Made by a program: the position numbers and the translations under genes. Shown here piece by piece: positions 35,501 through 47,551 of a stretch of 64,000 nt of DNA. The DNA is from Strigamia acuminata. Taxonomy: Eukaryota; Arthropoda; Chilopoda; Geophilomorpha; Linotaeniidae. The stretch lies in assembly GCA_949358305.1 (NCBI GenBank), contig OX442315.1:25880427-25944426 (forward strand), given 5' to 3'. Positions within the stretch are counted from its first letter, which is position 1. The number at the start of each line of letters is the position of its first letter. The notes under the pieces are model-generated. The model saw nothing but the letters and a program-made list of their open reading frames with translations. It was not told the origin of the DNA and did not search any database.

Positions 35501-38500
35501 AAATATTACATAAAGGGAAAAAAATTATTCAAGGTGAATTGTGTTGTTTGTAACCGTTTTAAGAAATTTTTCAATCGTTGGTAAGGAATGTGTAAGGAAT
35601 GAGTCATTCTTAACCTTTACCAAGTAAATTACCTAAGAGTATAAGCGACAAAGAAAAGAAAGGTCTGCCCTCTCTCACAGGTCAGACATATTTACGAGGA
35701 AAAGATTACATGTTATTTTCGATGCTACAATATTTTTTTTAACCGTAATTTGGTTCATTTGCTTATTTTTTTGCATCGGTTGTCTGGTATTTTTTATTTT
35801 TTTGGGGAGATGATGAATCTACAAAGTAAAGCCAATTTGATGCGGTTCGAATTGAGAATGTTGAAGATTATGCTTGGAATTGTCTCGCTTTGAGTTTGGA
35901 ATAAATTAAATGTTAGAACATAGATCAATCACGCACAAAATAGCATGTTGGTGCGATGTTTGGTGACGATTGGGAATTCTTTTTTCATTTTTCATTTTTT
36001 TTTTTTGCTTAAAGACATCATTCACAAGTTGTAAAAATGTATGTCAGGTCAGAGTGATATTAAGAGGTTTGGCTTGAATTCCGGAAACCTCTTTTACACG
36101 TGGTAAAGACGTTTCATTTTATGGTACAATATTTTTTTTTACTCCCAAGAATTACAAGGCCACGTCTACGGTATATGCATAAAAGATGTTTTGTTCGAAT
36201 TTCATTAAGGGTAATCTAGTTTACAAAAAATTAGGTGAAACGTAAATTTTTTGTAGGACCTGTAACTTGTAAAATGTACAATTATTTATGTTTTACTACA
36301 AATGAGGTAAATTTTACGTTTTAATCTTCTATTTAGTATTTTTGATGTAATGTTTTCTATGTGGATTATAAAAATAGGACAGTCCCCAAATTATCCGGCA
36401 TTAATATTCCTTCTGAGAAATATATTTTTTTTTTATTATAGAGTTTTGATAAGCTCGTTACTTAGGAGAAGAACTTGTTCAAGTAGCAATTATGCAAGGG
36501 TAGTAGGCAGCCAAAAAGAGGTCGTCTGGAGTAATTAAATTTTGTTTGTCAGTCTGTTTTGATTTGGAGGTTTTATAATTATTTGCAACTCTGAATTAAT
36601 TATATAACGTATTTCTAAGGATTTTGATATACGTTTAGGTTCCGTGCTATCTTTTCTACCCTTTCTCTGAAATCTAATCTTTATTAAGCTCTTGGTTGAT
36701 GCACGTTTCGACTCCTGACGTGGTAGCAGCCAATGTCTATTCCCAAGTGAACAGTTACACCAATTGGAAGTTGAAGCTGAAAGCGAAAATTATCAATATT
36801 CGCGTCATTTAGGTCTTTATTTCGTAGTTAAATATTAACGACGAGATTAAATGTACTTCGAAACGTATTAAAAGGAGATGTGCATATTTCTTAATGCAAA
36901 ACTCACATAAGCGACGCCTACTTGGCGACATGAGAATGAGGCTTCATCTCAACCTTAATATGGAATTTCTAATATATTTTAAAAATTCATATCTCGTGAA
37001 CAATTGAAGCTTTAAAAAAAATTTTTTTCTCAAAAATTTGTATTTGGTTTGGAATTTAGTACGGAACAAGTTTACAATTCAAGTTTTGAGAACAGTTTGA
37101 ATAATTTTTAAGGTTAATAGATTTAACTCGAAAAATTTTGTGCAGTTCCTGCAGCGTTGTCCTTGGTAACCTTTCCACGCCCATTCTCTGGAGATTGATG
37201 AAGGTCCTCCACCCTTTTTTACGTTAGAGGATACCATGGGGATTGATTTAATATGTTTGTTTTAGGATAGTTTTATGCTGTGTCTATACACGAATATACA
37301 CATGTCATATCCACTTCAGTTTCACTGGAAACTGGTGTTTTTTTTTGTTTTTTTTAAATAAGAATGAATGAAATCTAATGGAAAGCAAAGATAGTGTCAT
37401 AAAGGACTTATATCTAGTCCCATCGTGACAAGAAAGAATGATTGTAATACCTATTTTCGATTTTAGAACCAAATAGCGTGTAGAATAACGGAAAAGAGAA
37501 AGGATTTTTTTTAAAAAAAACATAATTGTTTGTTGTTTGGGGGAACTACAGAAAGTGATTGTGTTTTATACTGAAAACAAAGAAATTATTGTACAAACCT
37601 ACGGAAAATTAGGACATTGCCAGTGCTCTATTAGGTTAGGGGGCGAGGACCTGCTTTCCCTTCTTTGACACGGTATTACGAGCACGTTTAGCCTTTTTTT
37701 AAAGTTAAATATTAAATTAAAACGTTAAAATGTAATCATAACTTTCCTAAGGCTAAGGCGAGGTTGGAAAAATTATCTACGGACCGAATTGAAAATTTAT
37801 AACTCAAAAATTAATGTGAAAAGTAACCCATTGAACTCTGTTTATAGGCTGAAAAATAATTAATGGGTTTTATTTATTTTTTATTTTTTTATTTATTTTT
37901 TTATTCTTGCGTCATATGTTTCGAAATATCCAGATAAGAATATGCAAGTGTTTGTTTCCTGGCTGTTCAGCTTGGTAACTCAAGTGTAAGGTAGACTCCA
38001 CTGGGCCTTATGGTAAAAAAGAAAAAATTGCAAATTGTTGCCTGGGTGGCTTAGTGGTCACTGACATGATCCTGAGTCAACTGATAAAATAAAAAATAAA
38101 AATTTTGTTGTAGGGGGCCAAGTGGGAATTAAAAAGGTAAAAATCTAAGTTTAGTAACAATTTTTTTTAATGTCGTAGATATTTACTTTGTGAAGGGACT
38201 TGACACAACAAAAGAAATTTGGTTTTTTTTGTTGTGTTTTAGCTTTCAGTAATTTTTTTTTATTACTTTTTTTATTTTTATTTTTATTTTTTTTTTGGCG
38301 AAATAAAAATTGAGAGCGTCATTTATTTGATGGTACTGCTTGCTTTAAAGATGTCTGATTACATTTCAGTGGAGACTTCCCGAACTCAAGCCGGAGAAAA
38401 CGATGCAACGCCGCAATCGACACGTCGTCTCATTAAAGTGGACATGTCTCTGATAGTGGACACTGATGTAAGACTTTTATCTGATTTTTGTAATTCTATT

Positions 38501-40438
38501 CGCACGGAAAAGACATAAAAAGCTGTGTCGCAAAGATTGAAGACATAAAATTTACATTTGAAATTTTCATCTTGTGTTAATGAAGAGAATTTTGTAGCGA
38601 GCAATAACCTTTCTCTCCTTAAAATGCACTGCTAAGGGCTTGTGATTAGGCTCTTAACAGCATTGATGCTGAGAGTGCGAATTTAAAGCTTATGTTTAAG
38701 TTTGACTAACTTAATTAGATGTGACGTTATTTATGTTTTAATTTGTTTTTAGGATGATGATGATCTTGAATTACCATCTTCCCCTTGTGACGAAGGGAAG
38801 AAACAACTTACTTTTGAAGATGATTACAAATTGTCTGCGAGAAATAGAATGTGGAAACGAACGGGTGAAAATTTGAAAATTTGAAAATTTAAAATAAATT
38901 CTAACTTTTTTTTTTAGTTGCCTTAGATTTGGCCGCAAATGAAGCTTCTTTAATACCTGAACGAAGGCACAGTATCACAGTGTGCGAGTCACCTGTCAAG
39001 CCACCGAATGGGGGTAGTGGCGAGGTAGTTGTGAGCCCCACCACTTTGATCGGCGTTGAACAACCTGTGTCCCTTCCTGTCCAGCTGTCCACTTGTGAAA
39101 CCATCACCCTCAAAACCACCACGTTGTTTTTCCAGTCCGTAAGTAGTAGAAGGAACATTTTTGTTGTTTTGTTGTTTTGCTTGTTTTGACTAATATTTCA
39201 ATTTTCAATTCAAAATTTAAAAAAACTCTTTTTCCTTGTTTTATAAAAATCTAAATGCGATGTTGATATAGCGGTATGTTAAATGTTTCCGTATTTTTTT
39301 TACATTTATATTTTTTTTTACATATTAACTTATTTCCTGCTTGGTGTTGTCTTGGTGATTGGTGTCTGTAAGTGGAATGTTCCTCTACTACTCTTTATTT
39401 CACACTTGAACTAATTTTGTTTTGTTGTTCAGAATTATTATTTTTTTTATTATTATTATCAATTTTTTGTCTAATTATTTTTTTTCTTTCCTTAGAAGCA
39501 GTTTAAAAATTCAATGGAGTGCCTGTCATTAACTCTAGAGGAAGTTGTGCATATTCGAAATGTTTTAACCAAAGCAGAATTGGAAAGTTTACTTGTGGAT
39601 AAAAATCTGTATGAAGAAGTAGCCAAAGGAAAAGTAAGTGCTGAGTAAAGTTTTTTTTTTTTTTAATTAGTTAATTTTTATAATTTTATTTCAAAGATCT
39701 GCTTTACGTGTAAGAAGACGAAATTTACATTTTTTGGGTCGTGGGGCCAGAAGTGTCGTTTATGTCAGAGGAATGTGTGTGAAAAATGCTGCGCGAAGGT
39801 AAATTTACTAAAACTAATCGCTTTGAAAGCAGATAAATTTTTAATTTCCTCTTTTAGATGCGAATTCCAACCGAACATTTTGCTAGCATTCCTGTGTTTA
39901 CACTCAGTCCCGGTTCCTCGTCGAGCACGGAAGATGAATCAACGAAAACGGTTTGGAAACTACCGGACGTTTCTTCTTTCTTAAATCGGAGAATGAGGTA
40001 TTGAATTTCGAGAAAAAAAATATTTTTTGTTAAATCTAATTTTTTTCTTTTAGTGTTGGATCAGCCCCTTCGTCGCCGAACCTTCCAAGTAAGAATGGCC
40101 ATCCCATTGGTTCTCCGAGTTCCGTGAGCAGTTCGCCCATAGCAACACCAATGGGTACATCGATCAAACGTCGACCTCTTTTGCGATCTCGAACTTTGAA
40201 CAGGGCTGACTCGGTTCGAAGAGAGAAGTTGTGCGGGGAGCTAATGACTGTTTGTAAGGAATGTCGTGCTGTAGTCAAGCATGCCATTGTAGCTAATAGA
40301 CAAAGTTTGCAATTACATCAAAAGAAAGTGTTAAAAGCTGCTAATGGAAATGTAGCAAATGGTAAATCGAGTCCATCGTCCTCTCGTCGCATGCCACCAT
40401 CAAGGGACCTGCATCTCAATTTGGCACCCATTTATTAA
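20579..40438 (+). CDS. spir: Spire actin nucleation factor
   Basis: Exons: 20579-20840, 29983-30017, 30089-30252, 30332-30428, 31168-31293, 31365-31442, 31503-31661, 31719-31805, 31870-31984, (optional 35358-35411), 38370-38467, 38753-38864, 38918-39138, 39496-39633, 39697-39798, 39858-39997, 40054-40438. They join in frame to 772 residues, or 790 with the optional exon. In order: KIND domain ([20 protein letters not shown] onward), which binds formin tails; four WH2 actin-binding repeats ([75 protein letters not shown]); spire box ([20 protein letters not shown]); and a modified FYVE finger with paired cysteines (CFTC, CRLC, CEKC, CKEC) for membranes. Spire nucleates actin filaments with formins, for example in oocytes and on vesicles. 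Introns of 9.1, 3.4 and 3.0 kb make it by far the longest gene here. Confidence 0.96.
20841..29982 (+). other. Spire intron 1 (9.1 kb)
   Basis: AT-rich with many poly-T runs and no supported exon or gene on either strand. The only clear structure is the foldback element at 23238-23427. Large first introns often hold enhancers, but I cannot point to one. Confidence 0.6.
23238..23427. mobile_element. Foldback MITE-like element in spire intron
   Basis: A 190-bp imperfect hairpin. Ends TAAAGCC / GGCTTTA are inverted. GGAATTGTTGCA recurs near each end, and a perfect 16-bp arm (GCTGTGATTGGCTGCG, 23292-23307 and 23366-23381) encloses an A-run/CGCGCGGAAAAAT stem. It has no coding capacity. No certain target duplication was seen, so the superfamily is open. 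Confidence 0.7.
31985..35357 (+). other. Spire intron before the optional exon
   Basis: A 3.4-kb AT-rich intron without recognisable genes. The last ~250 bp (35,100-35,330) are less AT-rich and contain consecutive perfect hairpins: ATCGAGGCT-AACGT-AGCCTCGAT and TTCTGCT-CGT-AGCAGAA. This suggests a transcribed leader or promoter for an internal spire start. Confidence 0.45.
35333..35411 (+). CDS. spir: Spire alternative first exon or cassette exon
   Basis: The segment encodes [18 protein letters not shown] followed by WTEEQQPT and ends at a strong donor (CCT/GTAAGT, 35411). Read from ATG 35333 it would start a short isoform with only the spire box and FYVE-like finger, similar in plan to C-terminal-only isoforms known for Drosophila spire. 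Read from the acceptor CTATCAG/AT at 35358 it is a 54-nt in-frame cassette between exons 31984 and 38370. Both readings keep the same frame. The polypyrimidine tract is weak, which favours the alternative start. Confidence 0.6.
35412..38369 (+). other. Spire intron after the optional exon
   Basis: 3.0 kb of AT-rich DNA without a supported exon. A tRNA-like box A (GGTGGCTTAGTGGTCA) at about 38,044 resembles the head of a truncated tRNA-derived SINE; no matching T-arm or B box follows. Confidence 0.45.
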
Positions 40439-42037
40439 GTCGTAATTTTTTGTTTATTGGTACTAAATTAGGTGGAACCTTTCTTCCTTTAACGCTTTCT
40501 TTAATTTTTAAAAAAAATATTTTGTTTACTTAACGTGTAAATTATTAATTTGTAACTGTAGGTTTCTAAAAAAGAAAAAAAAAGGAAAAAAAAGGAAATA
40601 ATGTAAAGTTAATTTATTTGTTTTGATATGAAAAATATTAATGGCAAATTTTTATTTTGGTTTTAAAATTTTTTAATTTTATTTTTGATTACTAAATGTG
40701 ATTTTTAAAAAGAATTTTCATGTCTTAATAGTTGAGGGATAATAGCCTTGAAAAAATCATCGTGGATACAAACAACTTTTCCTTGCATTTATTCTCAATA
40801 ATTGCCGTAATGACGACGTAAAATTATTTAACGTTTCAACTCTTGGTCGTCAGCACCAAGTTTGATATTTTTTAATGCAGCGTAGTCTTTCTAGTCAAAG
40901 AAGTAGCAGTTCAAAATACTCAAAACTGTCATAATCATATTAGCCGTAATTTTATTTCAATAACAACTTACCTATTTTTTGCACTGCAATTTCCTTGTCT
41001 GTTTACTTTGTACTTCTTGTAGGAATTTTGCTTAGAAATTTCTGCCAAATGTAATCGTATTTGTTTGTTATTCTCTGATTGGCTTGAAATTTATTGTTTC
41101 TAAAATGAGATTACCGTAATTGTGATGCAGGGAGAATTATGACTATCCTTTAAGTTTGTATAACTTAGAATGAATCAAGGTAAAATGATATCAAACAGTG
41201 TTTGAGTTTTTGTTTGGAAATACTTAAATTTGTCTGAATCTCAAATGGCTTAAAACTTAATTTTAAATGTTTTTTTTTTTTTTTTAATTTTTGAAACTCA
41301 GGTAAAATTTTAACTTTTGATCCGATTATACAGGTGACGATGAAAAAAGATTCAGAAAACTTTACACTTCAATAACATTGGAAATGTTTACTTATAATGA
41401 GACACTCGTTTGAACTGTAAATATGTGCACTGTAAAAATCTTGACAGTTTCTCATCTTCGGCTTGCCATAAACAGTTTTTATTTTTATGTTAAGAAGGAT
41501 CTGATATATGAGAGAAAAATAATGTTTACTTATGTATCTTATGTTCTAATTTTGTATATTTTTGGTGGAGTTCAAACAGGTGATTGAATGAGGCACTTAT
41601 TTAGATTGAACGCATTATTTAACGCAGTTTAACTTAAGTTTGTCTCTTAGTTGATCGAATGTTGTTAAGAATTATGTATGGTCACAATGTGACATTAATA
41701 AAATACAAAAAGTTACCAAAAATATTGACTGACTTGTGAGTGTGTAACTCAACGTTTTAAACTGGGCAATCACAAGAGGGGGAAATTGAAACAACACTTT
41801 ATTTCCATTTTTTAAAGTTTCCATTTATTTAACCATTAAACAGAAAAAAAACAAAAAAAAACTACATTGTCAAACTAGTTTGGGAGCTCAAACTATTCGT
41901 TAATAATTTAAATAGCCAAACTGTGGAAACCGCTCCCAATTTCACTTCAAAAAAAAAAAACTAACATTTGTAATTTATACAAATTTACATTCCATAAAAC
42001 TATGACAATAAAATCATAGTTAAAAGAAGGAAGTCAT
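40439..42037. other. Spire 3'-UTR and UQCRFS1 3'-UTR
   Basis: Tail-to-tail region. A spire poly(A) signal AATAAA is at 41697-41702. For the minus-strand Rieske gene, AATAAA signals lie at 41829-41824 and 41803-41798. I see no other gene. Confidence 0.6.
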
Positions 42038-43063
42038 CTAACCAACAACCAAAGTATCATCATCCACAAACTCGTGGACAGGAATTTCTAAATTAAGAGG
42101 TGCCGGCCCTTTGCGAATTCGTCCTGCTGCGTCGTAATGCGAGCCGTGACAAGGGCAATAATAGCCAAAATAGTCACCCGCGTTAGCAATTGGTACGCAG
42201 CCTAAATGAGTGCAAACACCAATTACTACAAGCCATTCGGGACGGGCTGCTCGAACGCTATCGGGTTCAGGATCTCGCAAACTTCCAACATCCACTGCTT
42301 GTTCTCTCGCAATTTCATCCGCCGTTCTGAAAATAACCATTGAAAATTATTTTATTTTATTTTATTTTATTCAATTTAATTTACCTGTGTTTGATGAAGA
42401 GGGGTTTCCCTCGCCATTTAATGGTCATGTTCTTTCCTTCAGGTATTTCGCCAAGTTTTACTTCGATCTTTGCCAAAGCCAATACATCAGCAGATGCCGC
42501 CATACTCGAAATGAACATTGTCACCATTCCCTTTGCTGCATACGCACCGCCAACACATCCAGCTGAAATTAACGGGGCAACCTTAGAAATTGAATTATTC
42601 ATTAACATTATTCGTATATTTACACACCAGCAGCAACCAAGTAAGAAAAGGTTTGACGGCTATCTATCGTCTCACGGGCAGATTTTCTTGGATCTTTTGA
42701 AGCTTCCTTTCGATAAGCAGAAAAATCAGGGACCTTGATGTCGGTGTGGGCCAATCGAATTTGCGAAGAAACTGGATAGAATGCAATGAATATATTAGGT
42801 ATGTATTTTTTAAAAACTCGAAATGCTTCATTGTGTATCGTAATCACACCTCCAATTCCAGATTTAGCTGTAGGAATTGCTCTGGTTGGCAAAAGTTTGG
42901 CAAGGGCATAATGAGTGTGCCGCTCTTGCTCAGGAGGAGCCAACGGTTTCTCCGATGCTGCTTTAACGGGAGGTATTACTCCCACCGTTTGTGACGGCAC
43001 AGCTAATGAAGCTGGTTTCATAAGCGTTGCAAGGCATGTAGATCGACCAGCAAAGGTAATCAT
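42038..43063 (-). CDS. UQCRFS1: Rieske iron-sulfur subunit of complex III
   Basis: Four exons (43063-42850, 42771-42628, 42562-42385, 42326-42038) encode 274 residues, the usual length. The protein carries electrons from ubiquinol to cytochrome c1 in the inner mitochondrial membrane. The N-terminal ~70 residues are a mitochondrial presequence rich in Ala, Pro and basic residues. [20 protein letters not shown] begins the mature part. A transmembrane anchor ([19 protein letters not shown]) and hinge ([17 protein letters not shown]) follow. The [2Fe-2S] ligands are in CTHLGC and CPCHGS. The conserved [17 protein letters not shown] end is present. The start ATG matches the family. It is transcribed divergently from the RING gene 358 bp away. 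Confidence 0.98.
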
Positions 43064-43136
43064 TTTGGCAAACTATGAGAAATAATTTTGATATTGCGAG
43101 AGAGTTCTGAATTCAAGATGGCTGGTCGTATCACCT

Positions 43137-43152
43137 ATCGCCCTCTGATGGC
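43137..43152 (-). promoter_or_regulatory. CTCF-like site between UQCRFS1 and RNF
   Basis: The minus strand reads GCCATCAGAGGGCGAT, fitting YAGRKGGCR. It sits about 75 bp upstream of UQCRFS1 in a 357-bp divergent promoter. Binding is not demonstrated. Confidence 0.4.
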
Positions 43153-43420
43153 AGAAAGTTTTAAAATTAAAATCACTCTCAGCAAATGAAAACAAATAAA
43201 GCTAAAATCGGAGCTGTAATTGCAAGCTCGGTACTTTTTTTTCAAATGTCATATTAAATAAAGTTGTAAAAAAAAAATATTAAAAAAATGTACAACAACG
43301 CTCTGAGTTTAGTACTAAAACGCACTAAAAGCTGAAAGAAAACTGACGCCATTAGGTTTCTTGCTGGGGCGTATTATTGATCAAATCCCGACGGTGGCGT
43401 GTGTGTTTCAATTAAGTTCA

Positions 43421-44421
43421 ATGGCGTCGAGAGCAATAGCTTTATTTCGGCATTCGAAAAATCTTATTTCATGTTTAGATAGTGTGACTTGTTCGATATG
43501 TCTGGAAATATATGAATTGCCGCATTCAATTTCGTGCGGACACATGTAAAATTTGGTTTAATCTACAAACAAACGTCAATTATTGTATTGTTTCTTTTTA
43601 TTTTTATCAGATTTTGTAAAAATTGTTTAGCCAACTACAGTGGCATCGTAGAACCAGCTTGTCCTCTGTGTAGAAAAACATTTAAGTCATCCTCTATTTC
43701 AAAAGCCAGTGACATGGAGTCTAAAATTGCTTCTTCCAAAACAATTTGTACGGGATGTGAGAAAGAAGTATGCCAAAAATCAAATAAATAAACAAATAAA
43801 CTATAAATGAACATTTTAATTCGCAGATATCACTGTTAAAATACAGGCACCACCAAACTTCCTGCGAAAAGTTGAAAACACAAGCCGAAGGAAATCCTCC
43901 CGCGGAATTCCCCACTACTGTTCTCAAGAACACGGCAGTGTGAGAAAATGATGCGTAAACTCGAATTGCCCGTAATAATTTGGCAAATATATATTTCAGA
44001 GATGCTCCCAATCGTTACACGTTTACCTGTCCGTATTGCGGAGTTCAGAATTTCGATACCCACGGATTGAGAACACATGTTAATGAAAAGCATATGGGAA
44101 ATCCAGAAAGAGTGGTATGCTTAACCAATTGAAGATGTAAAATTTAATATGTCAATTTTAATTGCAAATTTGTAGGTGTGTCCAATATGTGCATCCATGC
44201 CTTGGGGTGATTCTTCGCAAACCAGTGCTAATTTTGTTACTCATCTAAACTTAAGACATAAATTTGAATATGATACTTTAGTAGTAAGTAATTTTAAAAA
44301 TTTTTAAAGCTTTTTAAACGTTATTGACCCCTTTATTTTTTTTATTAAGGATTTCGAATTGGATGATGAGGCTGCATTACAGCAAGCTATCCAAGCTTCC
44401 ATGCAAGAGTCGTTAAATTGA
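43421..44421 (+). CDS. RING-C2HC-UIM ubiquitin ligase (RNF114/125/138/166 family)
   Basis: Six exons (43421-43545, 43611-43767, 43827-43939, 44000-44114, 44176-44283, 44350-44421) give 229 residues. A C3HC4 RING lies at ~25-65 ([27 protein letters not shown]). The family's C2HC finger comes next ([20 protein letters not shown]), then two C2H2-like fingers (FTCPYCG...LRTHVNEKH and [13 protein letters not shown]...FVTHLNLRH). A C-terminal ubiquitin-interacting motif ([17 protein letters not shown]) ends the protein. This order is specific to the RNF114/125/138/166 ubiquitin ligases, cytosolic or nuclear E3 enzymes. Vertebrate paralogues cannot be told apart here. A poly(A) signal is at 44572-44577. 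Confidence 0.93.
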
Positions 44422-47400
44422 ATGTTTTTTATAATTGATAAGCAAAAAGTAATGTTTATATTTAATATATTAATGTGCTTAAGTTGAGGTAAGGGGTAAA
44501 GTGCCTTTATACATAGCAATTAATTGCGTTAAATATATATAAAAATATATATATATATAAATAAGAATAGAAATAAATAGCATTTGTAAGAAGAGGTAAT
44601 TGATAGCTTTGAAAGAATCGGAAAGGAATAGTAATAATGGAGTTAAAAATAAGCGGTTTTATTTGAAAAAGAACGATTTGTAACTTCTGGCCCTAAAAGC
44701 GGATCAGAAGACGTGAATTTGGTGTCCGCGACCATCTGCTGACAGATTGATTGGACCACGTGATGCACTGATCTCATTTTTCAATAATTCGATCGAGTTA
44801 AAAACAATCCACGTTGGTGCCTTCGCTCGTAAGGATTACTCAGTTTAGTGGCACAACTGATGAGTAAAGGGAAACAGATAGCGGAAGAATGGGATTAATC
44901 CGAATTGTCACAGCACCAATTAACCTTAAACAAGTTGCCATGACGACAATATAGAAAATCAGTAGAACGAGTGGAAATATGAAGTGCATTTTATTTTATT
45001 CGTAGCGGGTTATTTAAATTGCTAGTTATTTAATTGCATTAGCAACTGGACAACAGTTTTGAAAGTTAAAGAGTTAAGTTGAGCAACTTGTTGACACACT
45101 TATTGGTAAATGTGAGAGTGGCCAGCATCAAAGAGTTGCCCGAGTCCAAATCCAGCAGGAGATAAATCTGAGTCCACTGGGCTGGAAAATAGGGATGCAG
45201 AGAAGAGAGGGGAGGGTGAAGAGTCCTCAGTGCCCTCGCCTCACGAAGATCAGAGTAGCAAACGCAATGTCCACCCTCCTGCGTTCAACCTGGCGGCCAT
45301 CCTTTCACTTTCCCGGTTGGGATTAGGAGGCGACAGTGCGCACGCGTCAGATGGACGCTTCTTTCCACTTGGACTCACGCAGGTTAGAAGTTGAATGGAG
45401 AAAAGTGAGGAAGTGATTAAAATATGATGAACCGAGAGCAAATTAATAAAAAACGAATCGGTTTGGTCTCGTTTATAATAATTTCTCTCGACTTTGTTGT
45501 TTTATTTTTATTCCGATGTTGATTTTCTATTTTCCACTCAAGTCGGTTTGGAAACAAGAAAATTCACTTGGTTTTCGGAGGAAGGAAAAAGCCGTGACTG
45601 TCTCGCTGCGTTTACGGCTCAACTGTTCCGATTTCAGTGCCAACCCTGGTCGTGCTGACGGAAGCCAAGACTTGGCATGCGCGAGTGATTCCTCGTGCTT
45701 GCCTGCACTTGGCCAGCTGCTCCCTGGGACAGTTTCTCTGCACACCCCCACCACATAAAAAGGTAAAGAAAAAGAAAACTACCACTAAAAAAACACAAAA
45801 AGGAAATATCCAAACATATATACATAGCAGAAAAATTAAAGAAAAAAAAGGGAAAGAAATTGGACAGAATAATAGTGTAATAAAAAAATAAGAAATGGTA
45901 GTGGGGCCGTGGAGGTGATTGTCGCCTGCGAGGCAACTTTTCCCGCATGAGCTGGGGTGGCGAATTTAAAAAAGGCTAGATTAGTGCATGTGCAAAGGGA
46001 GTGCAGAAGCAAATACACATTATCATGTTTGAACTTCATTAAGCGTGATGTCTAATCAAATTAGAGGGCGAACCAGCGAGTGCACGAGCGGTGCATACCG
46101 GAACGCGCGGCTACCAATTACACGCGTCGCTCCACTGGTCAAAATCACGGCCCACTCCCTTAAGCTCCGGTAGAAACATTAAATTTAAGTAACCCACCTC
46201 GCTTTTTTAAATTAATCGATTTAACATTTGTACAAATCAATTTGCTCGTAATTAAGGTAATTAATTGGCGATTAATGTTTCGAATTCGTTTCGATGGTTT
46301 TGCGCGCTTTTAAATGTTTATTTAGATGGAAATTTAATCAGGGAATGTTTGAAGTGATGTTGGTGGGAAAATCTGTAGTTTTAGCTAGAAAATTTGTGAA
46401 AACAAGCATCCTAAGTTAGTTTCTTTTTTTCCCCTTTTTTACTTTCAGCTTCTTTTCCTTTCCTCGCTTGCACCCACTCGCTGGCTTGATAATTAATACA
46501 GTGCAAATGGAAAGACAACAGCCCCAAGGAAAACATGTGCTGGTCTAAAGTTCAGAAACCCACTGAAAAGAGACGAGCACTGTGAAGCACGAACTTGGAA
46601 AGTTGTCTTTGCTTGCTTAATGTGTCCACTTCTCAAGGCAACAGTAATATAAATAATTAAGACGAAGAAGCCGAGAAATAAAAGTAAATAGACGATAAAA
46701 AGCGCTTTCCCAAGTCAATAAAAAAAAGTCCCAAGATTTAAAGTTTGTGAAAAGAAAGTTGAGAACTTATTATAAAAAAAAAAAAAAAGATTTTTAAAAA
46801 AAAAGATGAAAAAAAAATATTTGCAAGTGCTTATTTCTCAAAATTTATTCATCATCTTCGTTTTTTGCCTCCTCCCTCACACAAGTTTCTTCAGTCTCCC
46901 CTCAACTTGTTCCTTGCTTGCGGGGGTCCAGTAGTGCGTACATTGAAGATCTCCCATCACCCGCTTAGTTCTCCGCCCGCACCGAACCCATCGCCATGGA
47001 AATCAAACAGTGAAATGAACATCCCCGATTGGGCTTGGAAATTATAAGGTTGGCGGGGTTTTGGTCGGGAGAAGATGCAGCAGTGGCTAAGGCGCTGAGG
47101 CGAGCGCTTCGCTTTGCAGCCAACAGACTGGAAAATCAGAGCAATGTGTCTGGAATAGCGTTAATCGCATTGCCGACCTAGTCAGGTATGCAAACAGCGA
47201 CAGATGCCACCGTTCACAGCAGGCAGTGCGAACAGCAGCGGCAGCAAAAGAGAAGCAGGATCAGGCAACGGGGCGGGCGAGGCGGGCGAGGCGGGCGAGG
47301 CAAGCGAGGCGGGCGGGAGGCACAAACCCGACATTGGATGGGCTGCGCTGCGCCATGGAGCGCGCGTGCAAGCGTGCGCGTGCTGCTGCGCGGCGGCGGC

Positions 47401-47551
47401 GGCAAATCGTGGCCACTTAGTCAATAGAGCTGATAGTAGATAAATGCTGGAAGGGTGGGGGCTTGACAGTGTGATAACCGACCCGCCACTGAACACTGCA
47501 TCGGCCACGTGGGAGCTCAAGAGTTGCCACTAAAAGCATCCGAGTCCAGTG
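44422..47551. promoter_or_regulatory. 3.1-kb region upstream of the Pax gene
   Basis: No gene is supported. GC-richer islands at ~45,100-45,760 and 46,050-46,150 contain a full NF-I-type palindrome (GCCAAGACTTGGC near 45662) and E-boxes. They would be natural places for enhancers of the developmental gene downstream. Between them lie long A- and T-rich runs. Open frames here are short and unlike any family. Confidence 0.45.
47085..47420 (+). promoter_or_regulatory. GC-rich presumed promoter/leader of Pax gene
   Basis: A CpG-rich stretch in AT-rich surroundings, ending ~130 bp before the Pax start. It contains about five tandem 10-bp units GAGGCGGGCG (47271-47320), each an Sp1-like GGGCGG-type box, and a CAGTGGCTAAGGCGCTG segment at ~47,085 that looks like a tRNA-type box A. 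Open frames on both strands come from its composition. Promoter role is inferred from position. Confidence 0.5.

Noticed and set aside
38038-38110. Functional tRNA gene
   Set aside because: Only a box A-like start; no anticodon stem, T-arm or acceptor pairing could be built.
47182-47520. Several Ala/Arg/Pro-rich frames on both strands
   Set aside because: Products of the GC-rich leader and its 10-bp repeat; the Pax start with the right splice phase lies downstream at 47552.
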